From an uncultured Oscillospiraceae bacterium (GTDB taxonomy: Bacteria > Bacillota > Clostridia > Oscillospirales > Oscillospiraceae), in NCBI GenBank assembly GCA_900752285.1, contig CAADUW010000145.1:1-11382 (forward strand): a DNA stretch of 11,382 nt, read 5' to 3'. Made by a program: the position numbers and the translations under genes. The notes under the pieces are model-generated. The model worked only from the letters and a program-made list of their open reading frames with translations, made no database searches and had not been told where the DNA came from. Of the stretch, positions 6,033 through 11,382 are shown in pieces (position 1 is the first letter of the stretch; the number at the start of each line of letters is the position of its first letter).

Positions 6033-6752
6033 TCATCCGCCGAGGTATGCTTTTTTTACGTCGGGAGAATTTGCCAGCTCCGCGCCGGTTCCGCTGAGGG
6101 TGATTGCACCGGTTTCCAGCACATAGGCACGGTTTGCGATCTGGAGCGCCTTCCGGGCGTTCTGCTCCACCAGAAGAATGGTGGTGCCGGAAGCATGAAG
6201 CTCCTGAATGATCTGGAAGATCTGATCTACCAGAATGGGCGCAAGGCCCATGGAAGGCTCGTCCAACATCAGAACCTTGGGCTTGCTCATCAGTGCCCGG
6301 GACATGGCCAGCATCTGCTGCTCGCCGCCGGACAGGGTGCCCGCGATCTGCCTGCGGCGTTCCTTCAGCCGGGGAAACCGCTGGAACATTTCCTCAATGG
6401 AATCCTCGATTTCCCCTCTGGGCCGGGAATAGGCACCCATTTCCAGATTTTCCCGCACGGTCATCTGCTGGAAAATACGCCGTCCCTCGGGGCACAGTGC
6501 CATACCCAGCGGTACGATCCTGTTTGCCGGGAAGCCGGAGATCATCTTTCCGTCAAAGGTCACAGTGCCGCTTTTCGGCTTCAAAAGTCCCGCGATGGTG
6601 TTCAGGGTCGTGGATTTTCCGGCGCCGTTGGCACCAATCAGCGTCACAATTTCCCCCTCGTTCACGTGGAAGGAGATTCCCTTAATGGCATGAATGGAGC
6701 CGTAATACACGTTCAGGTTTTCCACCTGAAGCAGACATTTTTCTTCGCTCAT
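6033..6752 (-). CDS. livF: Branched-chain amino acid ABC transporter ATP-binding protein LivF
   Basis: One of the two cytoplasmic ATPases of a HAAT-family importer; it hydrolyses ATP to drive uptake through LivH/LivM. It has 239 residues, normal for LivF. Visible are Walker A GANGAGKS (40-47), Q-loop region MALCPEGRRIF (84-94), signature LSGGEQQ (140-146), Walker B LMLDEP (161-166), and VEQNA (195-199), where Gln replaces the switch His as is usual in LivF. The ATG overlaps the livG stop (ATGA) and is preceded by GGGGAGGAGG inside livG, so the two are translationally coupled. It is the last gene of the liv operon, followed by a hairpin. The substrate is inferred from the family; amide or urea variants of this family exist. 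Confidence 0.95.
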   Translation of the reverse strand: MSEEKCLLQVENLNVYYGSIHAIKGISFHVNEGEIVTLIGANGAGKSTTLNTIAGLLKPKSGTVTFDGKMISGFPANRIVPLGMALCPEGRRIFQQMTVRENLEMGAYSRPRGEIEDSIEEMFQRFPRLKERRRQIAGTLSGGEQQMLAMSRALMSKPKVLMLDEPSMGLAPILVDQIFQIIQELHASGTTILLVEQNARKALQIANRAYVLETGAITLSGTGAELANSPDVKKAYLGG

Positions 6753-7612
6753 GCTTCCTCCTCCCCCTGCTTGCCAAGGTATGCCTCAATGACCTCCGGG
6801 TTGTGCTGGATCTCATCCGCCGTGCCCTTTGCGATGATCTTGCCGAAGTTCAGCACACAGATGCCCTCGCAGATGCCCATGACCAGATTCATATCGTGCT
6901 CAATAAGCATGACCGCGATCTGGAACTGGTTCCGAATCTTTATGATATTGTCCATCAGCTCTTCCGTTTCCCTGGGGTTCATACCGGCGGCAGGTTCGTC
7001 CAGAAGCAGCAGACTGGGATTTGTTGCCAGCGCCCGGACGATCTCCAACCGGCGCTGTGCGCCATAGGGCAGGCTCCCTGCCTTTTCATCCGCCAGTTCC
7101 TCCATGTGGAAAATGTGCAGCAAATCCATGGCTTTTTCGTGCTGCTTCTTTTCTCCGGACCAGAAAGCGGGCAGACGGAGGATACCGGAAACCATGTCAT
7201 AGGGAATCTGGTTGTGCAGGCCAATGCGCACATTGTCCTCCACCGTCATCTGGTTGAACAGGCGGATGTTCTGAAAGGTACGGGCAAGTCCCAGTTTATT
7301 TGCCTGCACGGTATTCATGCCGGCAGTGTCCTTGCCGTTGACCATCACGGTACCGGTGGTAGGCTGGTAAACCTTGGTCAGCAGATTAAATACGGTAGTC
7401 TTGCCTGCGCCGTTGGGGCCGATCAGACCGGCAATTTCCGTCTTGCCGATGGTCAGGTTGAAATCATCCACTGCCCGCAGGCCGCCGAAGTCAATGCCCA
7501 GATGGCTGCACTCCAACACCGGCCGCTTGCCGAGATCCCGCTCGGGAACGATGGACTGAGACGGAAACGGAACCATGATGGTATCGGATTTTCTCTTTGT
7601 GGTTGTCTTCAT
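6749..7612 (-). CDS. livG: Branched-chain amino acid ABC transporter ATP-binding protein LivG
   Basis: The partner ATPase of LivF, with 287 residues. Visible are Walker A GPNGAGKT (65-72), Q-loop RTFQN (111-115), a LivG-type signature LPYGAQRRLEIVRAL (181-195) in place of LSGGQ, Walker B LLLLDEP (201-207), and switch histidine IEHD (237-240). The domain proper starts near residue 31, so about 30 residues of polar, basic N-terminal extension precede it, longer than typical LivG (about 255). The start at 7612 is kept because it forms an ATGA overlap with the livM stop, with GAGGCGGT just upstream. An internal ATG at 7576 would give a shorter protein but lacks this coupling. Confidence 0.94.
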   Translation of the reverse strand: MKTTTKRKSDTIMVPFPSQSIVPERDLGKRPVLECSHLGIDFGGLRAVDDFNLTIGKTEIAGLIGPNGAGKTTVFNLLTKVYQPTTGTVMVNGKDTAGMNTVQANKLGLARTFQNIRLFNQMTVEDNVRIGLHNQIPYDMVSGILRLPAFWSGEKKQHEKAMDLLHIFHMEELADEKAGSLPYGAQRRLEIVRALATNPSLLLLDEPAAGMNPRETEELMDNIIKIRNQFQIAVMLIEHDMNLVMGICEGICVLNFGKIIAKGTADEIQHNPEVIEAYLGKQGEEEA

Positions 7613-8652
7613 ACCGCCTCACCGCCTTTCTCTTTGCGCTTCTCCCGGAATCCGGTAAAGAAATTCTTGATATGCTGATTATTCGTGATCAGCATCACGG
7701 CAATCAGCACCACTGCGTATGCCAGCATCCGGTAATCCGCGAAGGCACGCAGCTGCTCGGGCAGCACGTACAGAACCGTTGCCGCAATGACGGAGCCGGT
7801 GATATTGCCAATGCCGCCCAGCACTACATATACAAGGATCAGGATGGAAGCGTTGAAGGAGAAATTGGAGGGAGCAAGCGTCGAATAGTTCAGACCAAAC
7901 AGCGCGCCGCCCATACCCGCAAGGGCCGCAGAGGTCACGAAAGCCATCATCCGGTATTTCGTCACGTCAATGCCGCAGGCCTCGGCAGCGATCTTATTGT
8001 CCCGGATTGCCATAATGGCACGGCCGGAACGGGAATGGATCAGGTTGATTACCACAAACAGCGTGAACATCACCAGCAGGAAGCCCGCCGTAAAGGTGGC
8101 GATTCTGCTGACACCGGTGGCGCCGGTGGGGCCGCGGAAAATCAGTTTTCCGGGCAGGTCCGGTTTGTTAAAGGATACATGCAGTGCGGTACCGTCCACA
8201 GAAATGTAAATGCAGTTGAGTATATTGCGGATGATCTCGCCGAAGGCAAGGGTCACAATGGCCAGATAGTCGCCCTGCAGCCGCAGAACGGGAATGCCGA
8301 TCAGCACACCCATCACGCCCGCCAGCACACCGCCCATCACAATGGCCAGCAGCAGCTGCACCCACTCGGGCGCGCCCGCCGCCTCCCGGATGTAGGTTGC
8401 CATCACGATACCGGAGAAGGCACCGATGGACATGAAGCCCGCGTGTCCCAGACTGAGCTCGCCGGAAATACCAACCGTCAGGTTCAGGGAGACCGCCATA
8501 ACAATATAAACGCAGACAGGAATCAGCAGAGATTTGGTGGTCCGGGGCATGGTACCCGCGGAAATCATGGACTGGCATACAATAAACGCCGCAGCGACGA
8601 TCACGTAGGGCAGGAACTTCCGGAAAAGCTTCCTTGCAGTTGTCTTTTTCAT
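7609..8652 (-). CDS. livM: Branched-chain amino acid ABC transporter permease LivM
   Basis: One of the two integral membrane subunits of the importer. It has 347 residues with many hydrophobic helices. A basic N-terminus (MKKTTARKLFRKF) leads into the first helix. The family hallmark GISGELSLGHAGF lies at 61-73. The cytoplasmic coupling loop toward the ATPases is visible at about 210-239 (GRAIMAIRDNKIAAEACGIDV). The start at 8652 is chosen over an upstream in-frame ATG at 8721: that one would overlap livH by about 59 bp, while 8652 has GAGGTG directly upstream and a 10-bp gap to the livH stop. The stop overlaps livG by 4 bp. Confidence 0.94.
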   Translation of the reverse strand: MKKTTARKLFRKFLPYVIVAAAFIVCQSMISAGTMPRTTKSLLIPVCVYIVMAVSLNLTVGISGELSLGHAGFMSIGAFSGIVMATYIREAAGAPEWVQLLLAIVMGGVLAGVMGVLIGIPVLRLQGDYLAIVTLAFGEIIRNILNCIYISVDGTALHVSFNKPDLPGKLIFRGPTGATGVSRIATFTAGFLLVMFTLFVVINLIHSRSGRAIMAIRDNKIAAEACGIDVTKYRMMAFVTSAALAGMGGALFGLNYSTLAPSNFSFNASILILVYVVLGGIGNITGSVIAATVLYVLPEQLRAFADYRMLAYAVVLIAVMLITNNQHIKNFFTGFREKRKEKGGEAV

Positions 8653-8662
8653 GGCAGTCACC

Positions 8663-9547
8663 TCACACCTTCTCCCGGATCTTCTTGCCCAGAAGTCCGG
8701 TTGGCTTGACCAGCAGCACAAGGATCAGAACCGCAAAAACGAAAGCGTCTCCAAGCTCGGAGGAAACGTAGGCTCTGCCCAGGATCTCAATAATGCCCAG
8801 CAGGATACCACCCAGCATGGCGCCGGGAATGGAGCCGATTCCGCCGAACACGGCTGCGGTAAAGGCCTTGATGCCGGGCATGGAGCCGGTGGTCGGCTTC
8901 AGCGTCGGGTAGGCAGAGCACATCAGCACGCCCGCAATGGCAGCCAGTGCGGAGCCAATGGCAAAGGTCACGGAAATGGTCAGATCCACGTTGACGCCCA
9001 TAAGCTGGGCAGCACCCTTATCCTCGGACACGCACCGCATGGCACGACCCATTTTGGAGCGCCCCACGAACAGGGAGAGGGCCACCATGACCACGATGGA
9101 CGCGGCAATGGTAACGAGAGAAACATAGGAAATTTTCAGCTCGCCGCCCATCAGCGACAGATTTCCGGCGGGGATCACGGTCTGGAAACTCTTGGGGTTG
9201 GCACCCCAGATCAGCTGGGCAACGTTCTGGAGAAAATAGCTCATACCGATCGCCGTGATCAGAACGGCAAGAGAGGTTGCCTGCCGCAGGGGCTTATAAG
9301 CAAGCCGCTCAATGAGAATGCCAAGCAGGGTGCAGACAATCACAGACGCCAGCACGCCTACCAACGGAGAAAGGCCCAGATTGTAAATGCAGCAGAAGCA
9401 GACATACGCACCCACCATAATAATATCGCCGTGCGCAAAGTTCAGCATTTTGGCAATGCCGTACACCATGGTATAGCCCAGAGCAATGATGGCGTACACA
9501 CTGCCCAGACTGATTCCACTGATCAGGTTGGACAAAAACATCGTCAT
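8663..9547 (-). CDS. livH: Branched-chain amino acid ABC transporter permease LivH
   Basis: The second membrane subunit, forming the translocation path with LivM. It has 294 residues, normal for the family, and is almost entirely hydrophobic. The hallmark LNFAHGDIIMVGAY lies at 35-48. The coupling loop GRAMRCVSEDKGAAQLMGVNV is near 167-187, and a conserved GGIGSIPGAMLGG block lies in the C-terminal third. The ATG at 9547 has AAAGGA 8 bp upstream; a second ATG two codons later (9541) cannot be excluded. It is separated from livK by 178 bp with two hairpins, whereas all later genes are packed closely. Confidence 0.95.
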   Translation of the reverse strand: MTMFLSNLISGISLGSVYAIIALGYTMVYGIAKMLNFAHGDIIMVGAYVCFCCIYNLGLSPLVGVLASVIVCTLLGILIERLAYKPLRQATSLAVLITAIGMSYFLQNVAQLIWGANPKSFQTVIPAGNLSLMGGELKISYVSLVTIAASIVVMVALSLFVGRSKMGRAMRCVSEDKGAAQLMGVNVDLTISVTFAIGSALAAIAGVLMCSAYPTLKPTTGSMPGIKAFTAAVFGGIGSIPGAMLGGILLGIIEILGRAYVSSELGDAFVFAVLILVLLVKPTGLLGKKIREKV

Positions 9548-9584
9548 AGCTTGATTTCCTTTCTTCTTTCTTTTCTATCCGAGG

Positions 9585-9636
9585 TGACAAGCCCCGTTCG
9601 CTCCCTGAAAGAACCGGGGGTGAACAGGGCTTGTCA
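9585..9636. other. Hairpin in the livK-livH intergenic region
   Basis: TGACAAGCCC (9585-9594) pairs perfectly with GGGCTTGTCA (9627-9636). Inside, 9596-9605 and 9616-9625 pair over 10 positions, with two wobbles in the plus sense that become A-C mismatches in the minus-strand RNA. No U-tract follows, so a processing or stability hairpin is more likely than a full terminator. Confidence 0.6.
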
Positions 9637-9654
9637 TCCCGGGAAGGGCATGGT

Positions 9655-9687
9655 ACCGGGCGGAATCCCTCTCGGGACCCGCCCGGT
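9655..9687. other. Second hairpin in the livK-livH region
   Basis: ACCGGGCGG (9655-9663) pairs perfectly with CCGCCCGGT (9679-9687), with an inner TCCC/GGGA stem. In the minus-strand RNA this hairpin lies about 38 nt after the livK stop and lacks a following U-tract. Together with the next hairpin it could block 3' decay and keep livK mRNA in excess over the membrane genes. Confidence 0.6.
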
Positions 9688-9725
9688 TTTCGGCCGTTAC
9701 GCAGCTGCTTTCGTCAGGTTCGGTC

Positions 9726-10925
9726 TTAACCGGCGGAAGCGTAAGAACCGTCCTTGATGACGTATGCAGTCGCAACCTTGCTCACGCAGCCATCCGCAGT
9801 CCACACCATGTTCTCGCCGGTCAGGCCGGTGTAGGTGTAGGTCTGCATCCAGGGGATCATGGCCTCGCAGATGTCCTGTGCGGAGGTCTCGGAGGTGAAG
9901 CCCAGAGCCTGGCATGCGGCGTAGAAGATGTACATGGCATCATAAGCATCGGCAGCGAACTGGTTGGGAGTCACGCCGTACTTGGCCTCGTAGGTGGATA
10001 CGAAAGAGGTCGTCAGGTCATCGGACTTGTGGGCATCGAAGGGCGTCAGCATGTAGGAGCCCTCTGCCAGAGCAGTGTCGAAGCCGTCCACATCCAGCAG
10101 GCCGTCCATGCCGTCCACACCGAAGAACTTGAAGTCGTAGCCCTTGTCGTGCGCCTGCTGCATGATGGCAACAATGGGCGTGTAGTAGATAGGCAGGAAC
10201 ACCAGATCCGCATCCGCGTTGGCGGCGGCCTGCAGCTGGGTGCTGAAGTCGGCATTGCCGTCATCGGAGAAGGTTGCGGTGGCGACCACTTCCAGACCGA
10301 TCTCCTGAGCCTTGGAAACAAAGGTCTGATAAATGCTGGTGGAGTAGTCCTGTGCGTTGTTGTAGATCACGGCAACCTTGGAGCCCACACCCAGGCTCTG
10401 GATGGTCTGTGCAGCGGAAGCGCCCTGGTTGGGGTCGGTGAAGCAAACCTGATAGACGTTATCCTTGCCCTCGTTCACCACGGGGTTGGAAGCGGAAGGA
10501 GTCAGGACAAATACCCGCTCCTCATTGGCTACATCCGCAACCGCCGCGCAGGCACCGGAGGTGGTGGTGCCCAGCAGAACCTGCATACCCTTCTCCATTT
10601 CCGCATTGTAGGCATTCACTGCCTGGGTGGGATCGCCCTGGTCATCCTCGCTCAGCAATTCAAACTGCAAGCCGCCCTTGGCATTGATCTCATCGATTGC
10701 AACCTGAATGCCCCATGCAACCGCGTTGCCGTACAGAGCGTAGTCACCGGTCAGAGGTCCGATGGCGCCAACCTTGATGGTGCCTTCCGCAGCGGAAGCG
10801 CCATTGGAAGCGGAGTCACCCGCCGTAGAAGCATTGGTCGTTTCGGAATTGCTCTCAGCGCCGCAGCCTGCGAAGAGCCCCAGCACCATGACAGCCGCCA
10901 TGAGAAGTGCAAATACCTTTTTCAT
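9726..10925 (-). CDS. livK: Branched-chain amino acid ABC transporter substrate-binding lipoprotein
   Basis: An extracytoplasmic, lipid-anchored binding protein (periplasmic binding fold type I) that captures the ligand for LivHMGF. It has 399 residues. A basic start and hydrophobic signal lead to the lipobox LFAGC with Cys21 as the modified residue. A Ser/Thr/Asn/Ala-rich linker follows. The mature domain opens with IKVGAIGPLTGDYALYG and later shows LLGTTTSGACAAVADVA and LTPSASNP, typical of Leu/Ile/Val-binding proteins. The ATG at 10925 is chosen over an in-frame TTG at 10931 because AGGAG lies 9 nt before the ATG but only 3 nt before the TTG. It is the first gene after a structured leader. 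Ligand specificity is by family; aromatic amino acid or amide ligands remain possible. Confidence 0.93.
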   Translation of the reverse strand: MKKVFALLMAAVMVLGLFAGCGAESNSETTNASTAGDSASNGASAAEGTIKVGAIGPLTGDYALYGNAVAWGIQVAIDEINAKGGLQFELLSEDDQGDPTQAVNAYNAEMEKGMQVLLGTTTSGACAAVADVANEERVFVLTPSASNPVVNEGKDNVYQVCFTDPNQGASAAQTIQSLGVGSKVAVIYNNAQDYSTSIYQTFVSKAQEIGLEVVATATFSDDGNADFSTQLQAAANADADLVFLPIYYTPIVAIMQQAHDKGYDFKFFGVDGMDGLLDVDGFDTALAEGSYMLTPFDAHKSDDLTTSFVSTYEAKYGVTPNQFAADAYDAMYIFYAACQALGFTSETSAQDICEAMIPWMQTYTYTGLTGENMVWTADGCVSKVATAYVIKDGSYASAG

Positions 10926-10960
10926 TTTCAATTTCTCCTTTTCTTACAAATCTTTGCTAT

Positions 10961-10988
10961 AAAAAAACGGCACCGTGTCCGGTAACCG
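10961..10988 (-). terminator. Intrinsic terminator (attenuator) just before livK
   Basis: In the minus-strand RNA CGG-U-UACCG (10988-10980) pairs with CGGUG-CCG (10975-10968) around a GACA loop: 8 bp with one bulged U and one wobble, followed at once by U7 (10967-10961). It lies between the leader ORF stop and the livK ribosome-binding site, so livK transcription must pass it. Its 5' arm is shared with the competing upstream hairpin. Confidence 0.75.
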
Positions 10989-11017
10989 TTTCTTTCAAAT
11001 TGGAAAGCCCCGGTTAC
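10982..11017 (-). promoter_or_regulatory. Candidate antiterminator hairpin overlapping the leader ORF stop codon
   Basis: In the minus-strand RNA GUAACCG (11017-11011) pairs with CGGUUAC (10988-10982). An inner CUUUC/GAAAG stem is separated from the outer stem by a 3x3 internal loop. The 3' arm is needed for the terminator 10961-10988, so the two structures exclude each other. The 5' arm contains the UAA stop of the 57-codon leader ORF (11014-11016), so a ribosome at the stop would prevent this hairpin. Confidence 0.6.
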
Positions 11018-11187
11018 GAAAATCCGCCCAGAATTGCCAGAATAATTCGGCCAAGCAGGCTGACTACGCAAAAAGACACTGCCAGAATTTCGGCAGTGTC
11101 CAGTCGGGTGCTCAGGTGCGCAGAGGTACAAGCCGCCGCAGTCCGGCTGCCGGAAGTATGGGAATTGGAATTCATGAATCCCTGCAT
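11014..11187 (-). CDS. 57-codon leader ORF of the liv operon, Ile/Leu/Val-rich at its end
   Basis: The ATG at 11187 is preceded by AGGGAGGT with 9-nt spacing, a strong site, and lies 32 bp after a near-consensus promoter. Residues 1-30 are Ser/Thr/Ala-rich and polar. Residues 33-57 (EILAVSFCVVSLLG, then RIILAILGGFS) hold 12 Ile/Leu/Val out of 25. The stop falls in the left arm of a candidate antiterminator, and a hairpin with U5 lies within codons 30-39. The likely reading is a translated attenuation leader sensing charged branched-chain tRNAs for the transporter downstream. The alternative is a small single-pass membrane protein, since a transmembrane helix would have similar composition. 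The frame may run open further upstream to 11370, but that part precedes the promoter and is unlikely to be coding. Confidence 0.6.
   Translation of the reverse strand: MQGFMNSNSHTSGSRTAAACTSAHLSTRLDTAEILAVSFCVVSLLGRIILAILGGFS
11070..11100 (-). terminator. Terminator-like or pause hairpin inside the leader ORF
   Basis: In the minus-strand RNA GACACUGCC (11100-11092) and GGCAGUGUC (11083-11075) pair over 9 bp without mismatch, around an 8-nt loop, followed by U5 (11074-11070). It lies inside codons of the 57-codon ORF, so a translating ribosome would melt it. It may cause early termination when the leader is not translated, or act as the pause that synchronises polymerase and ribosome. Confidence 0.65.
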
Positions 11188-11209
11188 TTCGGTGTACCTC
11201 CCTCTTGAA

Positions 11210-11240
11210 GATGGACATATTGTATCTCTGTGATGGACAT
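11210..11240 (-). promoter_or_regulatory. Direct repeat ATGTCCATC within the liv promoter (possible operator)
   Basis: The 9-mer GATGGACAT occurs on plus at 11210-11218 and 11232-11240, an offset of 22 bp or about two helical turns. One copy lies in the -35/-10 spacer, the other directly after the -10. This placement suits a repressor or regulator site. No known regulator is assigned. Confidence 0.35.
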
Positions 11241-11247
11241 TTGTCAA
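11219..11247 (-). promoter_or_regulatory. Sigma-A promoter of the liv operon leader
   Basis: On the minus strand a perfect TTGACA (11242-11247) and TACAAT (11219-11224, five of six) are separated by exactly 17 bp. Transcription would start near 11210, about 285 nt before the livK ATG and about 25 nt before the leader ORF. No other good promoter is seen between here and livK. Confidence 0.8.
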
Positions 11248-11307
11248 CGAGATAAATACTACATAATTTCCATCCGAATTTGCTTCTTTTTGTGCAGAAC
11301 AGACAAT

Positions 11308-11326
11308 CCCGCCCGCCCGCCCCCCC
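11308..11326 (-). other. G-quadruplex motif upstream of the liv promoter
   Basis: On the minus strand G7-C-GGG-C-GGG-C-GGG forms a canonical four-tract motif with single-base loops. It lies about 60 bp upstream of the -35. The flanking stretch 11327-11382 is also very GC-rich, with a G7 run at 11352-11358, and I see no gene in it. Whether the structure forms or matters is unknown. Confidence 0.45.
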
Positions 11327-11382
11327 GGGGCAACCGGGCAGGGCGCGCCGCGGGGGGGAAAGCCGAACACGGCGCGTATACC

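Noticed and set aside
7597..9757. Large plus-strand frames opposite livM and livH
   Set aside because: Gln/His/Asn-rich products are the usual antisense reading of membrane protein codons; the minus strand encodes conserved permeases.
10926..11247. T-box riboswitch in the livK leader
   Set aside because: No GGTGGNACCGCG-type T-box sequence or specifier-loop arrangement is visible; the leader ORF and exclusive stems explain the structure better.
11255..11285. CodY box upstream of the liv promoter
   Set aside because: The AAATT...AAATT similarity does not align with the 15-bp CodY consensus without many mismatches.

Overview
The window looks like a chromosomal segment of a spore-forming, gut-type Clostridia bacterium, probably Oscillospiraceae/Ruminococcaceae-like. 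This is inferred from the gene families, the GC-rich codon use combined with Gram-positive ribosome-binding sites, a SipL-like spore-coat gene, and intergenic palindromic repeats of a kind I associate with that group. No taxonomy search was possible. Every protein gene I can support lies on the minus strand, so the window reads from right to left.

Right part (about 11380 to 6030): a complete high-affinity branched-chain amino acid type ABC transporter operon, in the order livK (lipoprotein binding protein), livH and livM (permeases), livG and livF (ATPases). The last four genes are tightly packed or overlap. The leader in front of livK is the most interesting part of the window. A near-consensus sigma-A promoter (TTGACA, 17 bp, TACAAT) drives a leader of about 285 nt. 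It carries a 57-codon ORF with a strong ribosome-binding site whose last 25 codons contain 12 Ile/Leu/Val codons. The ORF contains one terminator-like hairpin. Its stop codon lies in the left arm of a second hairpin, and the right arm of that hairpin is also the left arm of a U7-tailed intrinsic terminator just before livK. This is the geometry of a ribosome-mediated transcription attenuator for a branched-chain amino acid importer. The regulatory function is inferred from sequence only.

Middle part (about 6030 to 3550): a hairpin after livF, a hidden 50-residue cysteine-rich small membrane protein gene whose ribosome-binding site lies inside that hairpin, and about 330 bp of palindromic repeats without a gene. 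Next comes a SipL/SpoVID-like spore morphogenesis protein (DUF3794 plus LysM), then an intergenic stretch with a strong plus-strand terminator that may end a small RNA.

Left part (about 3550 to 150): a three-gene operon. It starts with a CobW/G3E-family GTPase that has an extreme His/Asp/Glu/Cys metal-binding insert. Its promoter contains an extended -10 element and a Fur/Zur-like palindrome. A second, divergent CobW-like GTPase fused to a C-terminal OB-like domain follows 2 bp later, and then rarA (AAA+ recombination factor). The two GTPases look like a metal, probably zinc, allocation module. The first 142 bp are a long imperfect inverted repeat downstream of rarA.
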